Below are positions 1 to 8,961 of a DNA stretch of 64,000 nt, in pieces (the first letter of the stretch is position 1; each line of letters begins with the position of its first letter). The notes under the pieces were generated by a model that searched no databases, was not told the origin of the DNA, and saw only the letters and a program-made list of their open reading frames with translations. Source of the DNA: J027 sp034437655 (lineage in GTDB: Bacteria; Chloroflexota; Anaerolineae; Aggregatilineales; J027). The DNA lies in the NCBI GenBank assembly GCA_034437655.1, contig DAOTTU010000041.1, forward strand, positions 1 to 64,000, given 5' to 3'. Both the position numbers and the translations under genes were made by a program.

Positions 1-650
1 TTCTGCAAGAGCGTCGTTGCCAGATCAATATTGATGCTGATGCGCTGCATAAACCCCTCCGCAGATGGGTCAGTCAGGGTATCCAACGCTAACTCGTGAT
101 TTTGAATCGCCTGTTCAAGATCACCCTGCACCGCTTTGACCATACCCAGTTCCTGGTAAGCACGCGCCGCGTCGAGGGTATCATTGTTCGCTGAAAAGGT
201 GATAGCGGCAGCATTCAAGTTGTCCACCGCCTGATCGTAGTCTCCGCGTAGGCGCAGGTGTCGGGCGAAAGCAAGTTGTGCTTTGGCCATGTCGAGGTTT
301 GCTGTCGGCAGATCGCTTTCTTGATAGGCAGCAATCACGCCATTATAGAGCGCTACGGCTTCGTATTCGTAACCGCCGAGTACGTCCATTGTCAGAGCCG
401 TTTCGGTTTGCACACGGTAATAGTGTGCTGTACCTTCATCCAGCAGCAACAGAATATTGTCAAGGTATTCGAGCAATTCTTTCGCGAGGCCGCTCTGCCG
501 CATCATCTCGGCGTAATGCAGCAGCAGTTCAGCAAGCTGTGTGCTGTCGGCCCCATTGAGCGGACGCATCTGGCGTTTCAACACACCGCGCAGATTATTG
601 ATGGCGGCAAGCTGTTCAGCAGTAAGTTGCAGGGCAGGCGTAAGGCTCAT
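1..650 (-). CDS. Tetratricopeptide-repeat protein, partial (C-terminus beyond window)
   Basis: The reading frame starts at an ATG ending at 650 and stays open to base 1, so about 216 residues are visible and the C-terminus is cut off. The protein is almost all helical, with TPR-like signatures such as ARAYQELGMVKAVQGD followed by LEQAIQNHELAL, and an earlier AKAQLAFARHLRLRGDYDQA unit. The start codon overlaps the stop of the upstream STAND ATPase in an ATGA arrangement (647-650), so the two are almost certainly translationally coupled. STAND proteins usually carry such repeats as a C-terminal sensor; here the repeats are a separate gene. The function as a sensor or scaffold partner is inferred. 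No enzymatic motif is visible. Confidence 0.8.
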   Translation of the reverse strand, partial: MSLTPALQLTAEQLAAINNLRGVLKRQMRPLNGADSTQLAELLLHYAEMMRQSGLAKELLEYLDNILLLLDEGTAHYYRVQTETALTMDVLGGYEYEAVALYNGVIAAYQESDLPTANLDMAKAQLAFARHLRLRGDYDQAVDNLNAAAITFSANNDTLDAARAYQELGMVKAVQGDLEQAIQNHELALDTLTDPSAEGFMQRISINIDLATTLLQ

Positions 651-2734
651 GGGGTTCCTTTCAGCATGTATTGGGTCACGATGCGGTCAATGTCATCTTG
701 CTGTGCAACCGTGAGCGGAAAATACTGACGCAGATAAAGCTGAATAATGCTCGGTACACGATACAACACACCATCCCGCCGCAACATGTCCAGCTTCAAC
801 AGCCGACGAATTACTGGTGCTTTTGCGGCGGGTGCAATGGTTTGAATCATGTCCAGGCGCACCCCATCGCGTAGCCCCTGCAGGCGACGTAGCACGTCTA
901 GCTCGACCATTTCAAGTGCTTCAATCTGGTTGAGCATGTGCAATTCAAAAGGATCAGCTACATCCGTGGTCAATTCTTTAATGGACGCTATCGCGGCGGC
1001 GAGTCCGTGTCGTTCCACAAGTTGAATCGCCTCACGGATAAGCCAGGGCTCATGCTTGGTGGCTGCGGCGAAAGCGTGAATCGCTTCATCCTGAGCGAGA
1101 ATATCGGTCACTTCATACTGGGCGACATAGCGAGCGGTCAGGTGGCGCGCTTCATCGCCAGTCAACGGATGGACTTCGTTTTCTTCGGTGCCCGTGGTAT
1201 AGGTGATGGGCTGCACTGGCCCCCACGAGGTCAACAGTACCCGTGTGCCGCCAATGTGGTCTAAACGGGCAATGAAGTCTGCTAGTTCACCGACTTCCAA
1301 CGGGTTGCTCCACTCGTCCAGTTGATCGAGTATGATAAGCACACTACGTTCACGTAATAATTCGCGCAGGGTGTTCCAATTGGTAGTGGGCGGCAGTTCG
1401 AGCATAGCCAGCAATTGCCCGATAACATCTTCAGACTTGGACTGTTCGCTAATGCGTAACCACACTACGCCATCGGGATAACGCCACCCATGCTGCGCAA
1501 TATATTCAGCCGCCAGCCAGCTTTTGCCCGCTTCGTGTTCGCCATAGATAGCAATTTGACGATAATCTGACGAGGCGATTTCGCGTGCAAGTTCATCAAG
1601 TGAATCTCGCCGCCCTACAAAACCGGGATGTACAGGCACATTACGTGTTGCGGGCAGCCCATCGTCAATGAGGCACCAGTTCGCGGCTTTGCCTTCTGGC
1701 GGCAATGTCACGCGGGCATCATCTACCCCCGGCTTAAATTTCAAGCGGAACGCATCGCCGTTAACACCGCTGTTTTCAATGGCAGCATATAGTGCAGAGC
1801 TGATCGGACGGCCGGCGTGCAACCTTGCATATAGATGGGATAGGGCATGGGCTAGCGTAGCGCTATCTAACTCAGGATCAACCAGCAACAGGGCACGAAG
1901 ATGCGTCTCCTCTAGCAAGATGTCGGCCTCATTCTCGTCGAGTTGCCCGTGGAGGATGAGCAGTTCGGCACGGCTATCGGCAAACATGTTGACAAGATGC
2001 TGCGGATAGAGCGGCGCTTCATGTTCCCATTCGTTTTCTAGCACCAGTGCCTCGTCAGTGCTATATGCGCTGAGGCATACAACGCGATACGGTTGCTGCA
2101 CATCTGCGGCTAATTGTTCGGCTGTTGGTGGCATCACCCGTGCAAACAAGAGGCTTTGCGCCCCATCTGCGGCTAATGCCGGGACGATAGCGGCGTGGTG
2201 TTGCCATGCTAATTCAGCGTTGCGGTGTTCATGCGGCTTACCCTGACCGCTCTGGTCAGCACGTGGCGCTGCAATAAGCGTCAAAACCCCCAGATAGTGC
2301 CCAAGGTCTGCTGCAACGCGGTGCCGCCGATCATCAATCGTCATCCATTCTGGCAAGCACACATCGTCCAGCGTTGATTCTTCTCGCAAGACAGCCACAA
2401 GCCCCGGCAGATTGGCTGCATAGCGCCTGTCTGTGGACATATCGAGCGGTGTCAGCAGGGTAAATGCGGCTGGCATGGGGGTGAACATGTGCAAAACCGG
2501 AATGCACTGTAATTCGTGGTCGCGGGCGAAGTCGAGGATACGTTGAACACGCTCGGCGGCGGCTGTGGCGGGTGACATCACCACCACAACGGCACTCGTG
2601 GTCTTGACAATTTCGTCCACAGCAACATCGGGGTTATCAGCAACGACCTGTAAGTCTGCGCCGCGTAAGTCGGTATGGAGGCGTTGCGCGAAAGACTCAT
2701 CTTCAGGTGCGAAGCTAATCAACACACTGGACAT
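647..2734 (-). CDS. STAND/NB-ARC ATPase with TIR-like N-terminus and CHAT-like middle
   Basis: A 695-residue protein. Residues 1-120 resemble a TIR domain (VLISFAPEDESFAQRL, then VVVVMSPATAA). Residues about 200-325 look like a worn CHAT (caspase-like) domain, ending in an ATLAHALSHLYARLHAG helix typical of CHAT C-termini. Residues about 370-575 form an NB-ARC/STAND module: FVGRRDSLDEL, Walker A GEHEAGKS (398-405), Walker B VLIILDQLDEW (465-475), a TRVLLTSW stretch and LTGDEARHL. Residues about 600-690 fit a winged helix. In a by-eye alignment the TIR catalytic Glu position is Ile66, so NADase activity is doubtful. A Shine-Dalgarno (AAGG) lies 7 bases before the ATG. Such proteins act as regulatory or immune switches; the exact role here is unknown. 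Confidence 0.75.
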   Translation of the reverse strand: MSSVLISFAPEDESFAQRLHTDLRGADLQVVADNPDVAVDEIVKTTSAVVVVMSPATAAAERVQRILDFARDHELQCIPVLHMFTPMPAAFTLLTPLDMSTDRRYAANLPGLVAVLREESTLDDVCLPEWMTIDDRRHRVAADLGHYLGVLTLIAAPRADQSGQGKPHEHRNAELAWQHHAAIVPALAADGAQSLLFARVMPPTAEQLAADVQQPYRVVCLSAYSTDEALVLENEWEHEAPLYPQHLVNMFADSRAELLILHGQLDENEADILLEETHLRALLLVDPELDSATLAHALSHLYARLHAGRPISSALYAAIENSGVNGDAFRLKFKPGVDDARVTLPPEGKAANWCLIDDGLPATRNVPVHPGFVGRRDSLDELAREIASSDYRQIAIYGEHEAGKSWLAAEYIAQHGWRYPDGVVWLRISEQSKSEDVIGQLLAMLELPPTTNWNTLRELLRERSVLIILDQLDEWSNPLEVGELADFIARLDHIGGTRVLLTSWGPVQPITYTTGTEENEVHPLTGDEARHLTARYVAQYEVTDILAQDEAIHAFAAATKHEPWLIREAIQLVERHGLAAAIASIKELTTDVADPFELHMLNQIEALEMVELDVLRRLQGLRDGVRLDMIQTIAPAAKAPVIRRLLKLDMLRRDGVLYRVPSIIQLYLRQYFPLTVAQQDDIDRIVTQYMLKGTP

Positions 2735-2774
2735 GTAGGCCTTACCTTCAATTGAGTCGAATGCATGAAGTTGA

Positions 2775-3272
2775 TTATACCCATTGCTGGCGTAGATAGA
2801 AAATCAAATCTTGGGCGACAGTTTCTCCGCCTACGCGGTCGATCATCGCTAGCGTCTGGGCGCGGTGGTCGGTACCATGATTGACAAGATGCAACAGGAT
2901 ACCCAGCAGCGGGGTTGTTTTGGGTTCACCGTTGGTACGCTGATAGATAATGTCCCCTGATAGCGTGTCGCTGTCCAGAGATTGCAAAAAGTGGCGCACA
3001 CGCTGTTCAATGGCATCCCATGCGGTACGTATAGCGTGGCGCGTCGGGAAATCTGAGGGGTCAAACATCCCCGGCGGTGAGTCGCCGCGAATGCGATCAA
3101 ACCACACAGACTCGGCGCTCATCGTATGGACAAGCTGTGCATGAATAGAGCCAATTGAATAGTCAAGCGGGCGCATAAGTTGTTCTTCCGATAGCTTAAC
3201 GACGCAATCCCACACCCGCGCATGGGCCCAGTAATTATAATCATAGAGTTGTTGAATGGTTTTGACGTCCAT
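2775..3272 (-). CDS. DinB-like (DinB/YfiT family) protein
   Basis: A 165-residue four-helix-bundle protein of the DinB superfamily. The family's metal-binding histidines are visible: one in AQLVHTMSAE near residue 49 and two in NHGTDHRAQ near the C-terminal third. Members are often thiol S-transferases or damage-inducible proteins of unknown reaction. I start it at MDVKTIQQLY because an AGGAG lies about 8 bases upstream; a longer frame to 3323 has no such site and would overlap the SDR gene. It follows that SDR gene by 22 bases on the same strand, so the two are probably cotranscribed. No substrate can be named. Confidence 0.85.
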   Translation of the reverse strand: MDVKTIQQLYDYNYWAHARVWDCVVKLSEEQLMRPLDYSIGSIHAQLVHTMSAESVWFDRIRGDSPPGMFDPSDFPTRHAIRTAWDAIEQRVRHFLQSLDSDTLSGDIIYQRTNGEPKTTPLLGILLHLVNHGTDHRAQTLAMIDRVGGETVAQDLIFYLRQQWV

Positions 3273-3294
3273 TCTGAAGGCTCCTGGTAAATGT

Positions 3295-4086
3295 CTACAG
3301 GTTCGCTTTGATCTCGCCGCCATCGACCGGGATCATTGCACCATGTACGAAACTCGCGGCCGGCGACGCAATAAACACCGCAACGTTGCCAAAATGCTCC
3401 GGGGTGCCGACGCGCTTGAGCGGGATGTCTTGAGTGCGGGCAGCACGTTCGTCCTCAATACTGGTGCCAGCAGCTTCCGCACGAGCAGCGAGGAGTTCTT
3501 CCACACGCGCCGTCGCTGTCCAGCCTGGCAGAATTGCATTAACGCGAATGCCTTCTGGCCCCAGATCATTGGCCAGCGTCTTCACCAGCCCCGAAATCCC
3601 GGCACGATAAGTGTTCGAAATTGTCAGACCATCCACAGCTTGCTTGGCAGAAAGCGACGTAATCGTCAAAATTGACGCCCGGTCAGATTGACGCAGAAAC
3701 GGAAGCGCCGCCTGCACCATTGCCACCACACTTAACAACAACGACTTATGCCCATCGGCCCACTGATCAAGCGTAAGGTCAACAAAGTGTCCATGCGGTG
3801 GCCCACCAGCATTGGTCACAAGAATATCCAGCCCGCCAAGCTGTTCAGCCGCACTTTGCACAAGTCCGGCCGCTGCATCGGGTTCACTGAGGTCACCGGG
3901 TAAAACTGCAACAGTATTGCCGCTTTCATTCTGAATGGCACTGGCTGTCTCTGAAAGCGTATCGGCATCACGGCCGTTGATCGCGACCCGGGCCCCTTCA
4001 AGGCTAAAGCGCCGCGCTACAGCAGCCCCAAGCCCGGAACGACTGGCAACGACCAGTACACGTGCGTCTTGTAATCCTAAATCCAT
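3295..4086 (-). CDS. SDR-family oxidoreductase, 3-oxoacyl-ACP-reductase-like with atypical active site
   Basis: A 263-residue Rossmann-fold protein. The cofactor loop reads ASRSGLGAAVA instead of the usual TGxxxGIG, and NNAG is VTNAGGPP. The usual YxxxK is replaced by a SNTYRAGISGLVK segment without the Lys four residues after the Tyr. This matches a known SDR subgroup that resembles beta-ketoacyl-ACP reductase without a perfect cofactor or catalytic motif. The C-terminus (VHGAMIPVDGG) is typical of classical SDRs. An AAGGAG lies 8 bases before the ATG. Probably an NAD(P)-dependent reductase or a non-catalytic relative; the substrate is unknown. It is first of a two-gene unit with the DinB-like gene. 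Confidence 0.85.
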   Translation of the reverse strand: MDLGLQDARVLVVASRSGLGAAVARRFSLEGARVAINGRDADTLSETASAIQNESGNTVAVLPGDLSEPDAAAGLVQSAAEQLGGLDILVTNAGGPPHGHFVDLTLDQWADGHKSLLLSVVAMVQAALPFLRQSDRASILTITSLSAKQAVDGLTISNTYRAGISGLVKTLANDLGPEGIRVNAILPGWTATARVEELLAARAEAAGTSIEDERAARTQDIPLKRVGTPEHFGNVAVFIASPAASFVHGAMIPVDGGEIKANL

Positions 4087-4118
4087 AACAAGGACTCCTT
4101 AAGTTGCATTGAATATCA

Positions 4119-4478
4119 TCACAGGTAAAACCAAAAAGTGTTTTCACCGACGTCAAAGGCGGTCTGTGGTGTTAACCGCAATGGAAGTTGCTGGTTGTCA
4201 CCATCACGCCGAATAGGTGTATCTGGTGTGACCGTTTTCAACCACCATCCCTGTGCGTCGTCTTGATAGAAATAGAGTGCAATACCGTCCACTTCTACGC
4301 AGTCAGTCGCCGTTAACCACCATTGACGCTGCACCTGACCAGCTTGCAATTGTACCAAACGTGGGCCTGCTACCTGTATGCTGTCATGCCACAGCCAATA
4401 GGTTGCAACCGCAACAAAGATCAGCAGCACTACCGCCGCAGCCAGGCGCAGAAACAAAAGGATTACATCAACAGACAT
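4119..4478 (-). CDS. Small single-pass membrane protein, unknown
   Basis: A 119-residue protein with one N-terminal transmembrane helix (residues about 5-30, rich in Leu, Val and Ala) followed by a soluble, beta-rich part ending in LTPQTAFDVGENTFWFYL. The end is vaguely like an FHA-type beta-sandwich strand pattern, but I cannot assign a family. It is divergent from the histidine kinase starting at 4546, with 67 bases between them, and lies 32 bases upstream of the SDR-DinB pair on the same strand, so it may head that transcript. Confidence 0.65.
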   Translation of the reverse strand: MSVDVILLFLRLAAAVVLLIFVAVATYWLWHDSIQVAGPRLVQLQAGQVQRQWWLTATDCVEVDGIALYFYQDDAQGWWLKTVTPDTPIRRDGDNQQLPLRLTPQTAFDVGENTFWFYL

Positions 4479-4545
4479 TCGTGGGAAAACACCAGAATTG
4501 CGTTAGAAATATCGGCTTTATGCTTGAATATGTTAGACTACATCT

Positions 4546-6171
4546 ATGATTATTCTACCTGATTTTCGCATTCATCAACGTGACTACATCCTGAAGATCT
4601 CACGAGCGATCACGGCACAGCTTGATCTACAGGTCGTTTTGCGCATGGTGCTAGAGGCTTCTGTGTCCATGCTGGGCGGTGAAGTTGGGTTGATCGCATT
4701 GCGCGGCCCCAGAAAACGATTGGTCGTGAAAGCCGTGCTGGGAGTTGATGAAGACGAAGCAGCGCTGTTTGATAACCTGCTGGAACTCACAAAACTAGAT
4801 GCCGCCGAGATGCTAGACAGTGATGAGGCGCGGCTTCACCTCCGCCTGATTGCTCGTAAACTCGACCGCACCCTACGACAGGTCGTTCCGCTGCCCCTGC
4901 GAATTTCAGGTGAGGCTCTTGGTGTTATTTATGTCTTCCGTGCCTACCCCGGCACCCCGACACCAGATGATCTACGCATTTTGCAAAGTTTCGCAGACCA
5001 GGCCGCCATTGCTGTTCACAACGCGGGCTTGTATCAAGCGACGATGGCAGAAAAGCGACGCCTGGACACCATTCTGGATGCCAGCGCCGACGGGATTATG
5101 ATTCTGGATGGAGCAACACGGGTGATGCGGATGAACCCAATGCTAGCCCAAATGACAGGCTGGCCGTTGGAATACGTCATCAACCGCTATCATGATGATA
5201 TCATCCGCTGGACTGACCCCGCGCCGGGGCTGCGGCTTGAAGATATGATGGACGAGGGCTGGCCCTTCGCAGTTGAGCAAAATGAAGAAGGCGAATGGGA
5301 ATCCGCTAGCGGGGTTGTCCATGTTGAAGGCGATCTCGAACGGCTAGACGGTATGCGGCTCAGCGTTGAAATCAAATACGCGCCCGTCTTTGCCGAAGAT
5401 GGTACGTTGCGCAATATTATTGCTAATGTTCGTGACATTACACGCTTTCGTGAAGCAGAAGAAATGAAAAGCACCTTTATTTCTGTGATGTCGCATGAAC
5501 TCAAAACCCCGGTGGCACTGATTAAAGGCTATGCACAGACACTTAGCCGCGACGACGCCACCTGGGACACCGACACCATCCGGCGCGGACTACTCATCAT
5601 TGAAGACGAAGCGGATCGGCTGACACAGCTTATCGAGAATATTCTGATGGCGTCACGTGTCCAGGTTGAGGGCATGATTAAACTCAACCCGACAGCAATA
5701 CGGTTGGCTGATATTGCGCAGAGCGTACTCGAACGCTTTGCTACCCAAACCAACAAGCACGACTTACAACTACGTTTCGATGACGACCTGCCAGTGGTCT
5801 ATGGTGACGCAACAAAGCTAAGGCAGGTATTCGACAATCTGGTGAGTAATGCTATCAAATACTCACCGCAGGGTGGCACAGTGCGCGTTGGGGGCACCTA
5901 TTCTGACGATGAAGTGCAGGTCTATGTCCGTGATGAGGGAGCTGGCATTTCTGATGAAGACGCCCAGCGCATTTTTGACCGCTTCTACCGCACACAGTCT
6001 GCAATCAAAGGTAGTGCGCCAGGTACCGGGCTAGGATTGTATCTGGTACGTGTTATCATCGAAGCACATGGTGGTCGCATTTGGGCCCGGCCAAATGCTG
6101 ATGGCCTCGGCACGACGTTTGTCTTCACGCTGCCCATTGACTCGGTCATCTACCACGACGACCAGACATAA
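4546..6171 (+). CDS. GAF-PAS sensor histidine kinase
   Basis: A 541-residue soluble kinase with no transmembrane helix. A GAF domain covers residues about 20-160, a PAS about 170-300, HisKA about 305-370 with phospho-acceptor His317 in VMSHELKTPVALIKGYA, and HATPase_c about 415-530 with the N box DNLVSNAIKYSP, G1 DEGAGISDEDA and G2 GTGLGLYLV. The architecture says it senses an intracellular or diffusible signal and passes phosphate to a response regulator. No receiver gene is adjacent; the nearest in the window is at 48490-49470. There is no convincing Shine-Dalgarno before the ATG, so the transcript may be nearly leaderless. Confidence 0.95.
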   Translation: MIILPDFRIHQRDYILKISRAITAQLDLQVVLRMVLEASVSMLGGEVGLIALRGPRKRLVVKAVLGVDEDEAALFDNLLELTKLDAAEMLDSDEARLHLRLIARKLDRTLRQVVPLPLRISGEALGVIYVFRAYPGTPTPDDLRILQSFADQAAIAVHNAGLYQATMAEKRRLDTILDASADGIMILDGATRVMRMNPMLAQMTGWPLEYVINRYHDDIIRWTDPAPGLRLEDMMDEGWPFAVEQNEEGEWESASGVVHVEGDLERLDGMRLSVEIKYAPVFAEDGTLRNIIANVRDITRFREAEEMKSTFISVMSHELKTPVALIKGYAQTLSRDDATWDTDTIRRGLLIIEDEADRLTQLIENILMASRVQVEGMIKLNPTAIRLADIAQSVLERFATQTNKHDLQLRFDDDLPVVYGDATKLRQVFDNLVSNAIKYSPQGGTVRVGGTYSDDEVQVYVRDEGAGISDEDAQRIFDRFYRTQSAIKGSAPGTGLGLYLVRVIIEAHGGRIWARPNADGLGTTFVFTLPIDSVIYHDDQT

Positions 6172-6206
6172 ACCCATACGAATCTACGAATTGTAAAAGG
6201 AATAGC

Positions 6207-7571
6207 ATGGCTTCACGACAACAACCTGTGATTAACTGTGCCAATTGCGGAACACCATTTCAAGCAGACATCAAGCAGGTGCTTGACGTTGGGCAAGACC
6301 CATCTGCCAAAACGCGCCTGATTTCAGGTCAGGTAACAATGGCAGTTTGTCCAAACTGTGGTTTTGAAAATCAGGTTGCGACGCCAATTGTGTATCATGA
6401 CCCTGAAAAAGAATTGCTCTTGATCAATGTGCCGATGGAACTTGGCATGTCGCAAGACGAGCAAGAGACCGTGGTCGGGCGCTTCATCCGCGACATCTCT
6501 GACAGCCTGCCACAAGAACAACGCAAAGGCTATCTGCTGAACCCACGCCGCACGTTTACGCTACAAGGGATGATTGACACGGTACTTGAGGCCGACGGCA
6601 TCACGAAAGAGATGATCGCAGAACGGCAAGAAAAACTGGGGCTTGTGCAACAGTTTTTGCAAACCCCGCCCGATCAGCTCGAAGCACTTGTCCAGCAACA
6701 TGACGATAAACTGGACGCTGACTTCTTTGCAATGCTAACTATGACGGCTGAGTCTGCGATGCAAGGTGGGCAACAAGATGTTGCACAACAGATTCTAAGT
6801 GTGCGCGATGCTATTTTACCACTCACGTCCTACAGTGAAGAAATGATGGCTGCCTCGCAACAACGAGAAGCAATGTTGCAGAAAGTTTCAGCAGACATCA
6901 ACGCGATGGGTGACAACGTAACGCACCGTATGTTGGCTGACCTGGTGGTCAAGCATGCTGACGATGAAGCATATCTGGAGATATTTGCCAGCGCTGTTCG
7001 TCCCGCGCTGACTTATGAGTTCTTTGAGCAACTTACCGCTATTGCTGAAAATGACCGCAACAAGAAAACCCGCCGCAAAGCTGAACAAGCGCGTGATTTC
7101 CTCGTAGATGTATTAGAGGTGCTGGACCAGCAAAGCCAGGCGCGTGTACAGCAAGCGGTTGCCGCCTTGCAAAGCATCGCTGAAAGCCGGGACATTAACC
7201 AGGCAGTCCAGCAAAATCTGGGCATGATAGACGATATGTTTATGGCAGTGCTAGACGCTAACCTTCAAGACGCACAACAGAAGGAAGATATGCCGCGTCT
7301 GCAACGGCTGGAAGCGATTTATCAAGCCGTTAACGAGGTCATGATACAAAATGCGCCGCCAGAAGTGCGTTTCCTCAACGAATTGATGATGATTGAAGAC
7401 ACGCTGGAAATGCGGCTCAAGTTGGTAGATGAGGCCCCACAGTATGGTGAAGACCTGCTGCGTTACCTTGAAATGGTGATTGCTCAGCTTGAATCGCAGG
7501 GCGAGCAAGTCATGCTAGAGCGGTTGCGAGAAATTCACGCTGAGGCACGCAAGGTTATTGAGTCAGAATAG
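6207..7571 (+). CDS. CpXC-domain protein with long helical C-terminus
   Basis: A 454-residue protein. The N-terminal 120 residues match the CpXC domain: two CxxC knuckles (NCANCG near residue 11 and VCPNCG near 48) that probably bind zinc, followed by a conserved beta-rich core. The rest (about 130-454) is long, charged and helical, rich in Gln, Glu, Met and Leu, with likely coiled coil. The family is common in Chloroflexota and Firmicutes and has no established function. An AAAGGA lies just before the ATG. It follows the histidine kinase by 35 bases and may share its transcript. Its 3' end overlaps the convergent PBP-like gene by 17 bases. Confidence 0.85.
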   Translation: MASRQQPVINCANCGTPFQADIKQVLDVGQDPSAKTRLISGQVTMAVCPNCGFENQVATPIVYHDPEKELLLINVPMELGMSQDEQETVVGRFIRDISDSLPQEQRKGYLLNPRRTFTLQGMIDTVLEADGITKEMIAERQEKLGLVQQFLQTPPDQLEALVQQHDDKLDADFFAMLTMTAESAMQGGQQDVAQQILSVRDAILPLTSYSEEMMAASQQREAMLQKVSADINAMGDNVTHRMLADLVVKHADDEAYLEIFASAVRPALTYEFFEQLTAIAENDRNKKTRRKAEQARDFLVDVLEVLDQQSQARVQQAVAALQSIAESRDINQAVQQNLGMIDDMFMAVLDANLQDAQQKEDMPRLQRLEAIYQAVNEVMIQNAPPEVRFLNELMMIEDTLEMRLKLVDEAPQYGEDLLRYLEMVIAQLESQGEQVMLERLREIHAEARKVIESE

Positions 7572-8961
7572 CGTTAAGTAGCGGACGTCCAATAGCGGCT
7601 GCGGCGTCGGGGTGTGGCGCATCTTCCAGCACAATAACCAGTGCCAGCACCCGGCTCGTTGCTGCTTCAGTCAAGAAACCATTAAACCAACTGAGCAAGC
7701 GCAACGGCTCACCAACATACGCTACGCCGCTATGGTAGTACAGGTCACCACTCAGTGTCATTGCCCCGCGCATTTGTTCAGCGACTTGTGGTGAGAAAAG
7801 TTGCGTTTCTGTGGCGGGGATGTCAAAAGGTTGCCAGCGTGTTGAATCTGCAAGCCGATAAGCATCAGCGAGTACCAACTCTGGCACATCCCCACTATTG
7901 GCCACTGCCATCACAAAACGCAGGCTTTGCAACGGCGAAAACGTAATTCCTCCCTGCCCACTGCCAATCGATACGAGACTGAAAATCGACGCAGTGTCCT
8001 CCGCAAATGGTGGGGCTGGCGGACCGGTACTCGGCTCACCACGAAACAGCGGAGGTGGCTGATAGAATCCGAACTGCCACATCAAGCGGTCGAACTGTTC
8101 GTAAGTCACTCCACCGTCCAATAGATGAATAAATGGCCCGGAACAGCCAAGTCGAAACGCAATGGACAAAGTTATCTCTACATCTGGGGTACAGCGTTGA
8201 TTCAAAAGCTGCGTTTCTGGTAATAGCACCTGCGGGTGTGTTGTAACGGGTGTGTCCAGTTCATAACCAGCCATCAGCAGCATCGCCAGCAGGGGTAGGT
8301 GCATCGCTGTGCCGGGTTGGTAGCGTCCGTTTTGCACACGATTAAATAGCGGAGACTGCGCCGCCAACACATTGCCATCAGAGGGCAATTCAAACGCCTC
8401 TGTCAACAATGCATCTTCTAATTCGGTGGGGTCAAACGTCGGCAGACTCACCGACGCTAAAATTTCACCGTTCGCAGCGTCCACCACGACCCCCGCCCCC
8501 TGTTGACCTTGCAACGCGGCGAAAAGTCGTTCCTGCAATGGTAGGCTCAACGTCGTACGCAGGTCATGCCCCCGCCCGGGACGTTGTAATAGGTCATTGA
8601 CCGTTTGCTCAAGTGCTGGTGTCGTGGCGATGTCACCACCAAGCACGTCATCAAAATCAGCTTCCAATCCTGCGGCCCCATAGCGGAAATCGTAGTAGCC
8701 AACAGCGCTATTGATCGCTGGCGACAGATAAACCCGCTCACGCAGTTCATCTTCGACCACAACCGAGTCTGCCAACAGACGCCCGTCCCGATCATAAATG
8801 CGTCCGCGTTGGAACTGCTGTGCTGCAAGAATACCACGCGGGTTGTCCGCGCGGGTTTGCAGGTCATCACGCTGGAGAATACTCCAGTAAAAGCTGGTCG
8901 CCGCCACCCCAAAAAAAACCAGTACGATAAGTATGCTCAAATTGCGAATTTCAGTTGTCAT
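7555..8961 (-). CDS. Penicillin-binding-protein-like protein, transpeptidase motifs degenerate
   Basis: A 468-residue membrane-anchored PbpA/FtsI-type protein: one N-terminal helix (residues about 8-28), a dimerization-like segment (RGRIYDRDGRLLADS) and a transpeptidase-fold domain. The three catalytic motifs are not intact by eye: the SxxK site reads PGTAMHLP (Thr and His replace Ser and Lys), the SxN region reads GCSGPF, and KTG reads HSG. It is therefore probably not an active transpeptidase but may still bind or activate its partner glycosyltransferase. The start at ATG 8961, with AGGA 5 bases upstream, overlaps the end of the upstream ftsW/rodA gene by 11 bases, so the two are translationally coupled. 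Confidence 0.85.
   Translation of the reverse strand: MTTEIRNLSILIVLVFFGVAATSFYWSILQRDDLQTRADNPRGILAAQQFQRGRIYDRDGRLLADSVVVEDELRERVYLSPAINSAVGYYDFRYGAAGLEADFDDVLGGDIATTPALEQTVNDLLQRPGRGHDLRTTLSLPLQERLFAALQGQQGAGVVVDAANGEILASVSLPTFDPTELEDALLTEAFELPSDGNVLAAQSPLFNRVQNGRYQPGTAMHLPLLAMLLMAGYELDTPVTTHPQVLLPETQLLNQRCTPDVEITLSIAFRLGCSGPFIHLLDGGVTYEQFDRLMWQFGFYQPPPLFRGEPSTGPPAPPFAEDTASIFSLVSIGSGQGGITFSPLQSLRFVMAVANSGDVPELVLADAYRLADSTRWQPFDIPATETQLFSPQVAEQMRGAMTLSGDLYYHSGVAYVGEPLRLLSWFNGFLTEAATSRVLALVIVLEDAPHPDAAAAIGRPLLNAILTQ

Noticed and set aside
2735..2774. Promoter-like stretch upstream of the STAND gene
   Set aside because: No -35/-10 pair of reasonable match and spacing could be placed with confidence.
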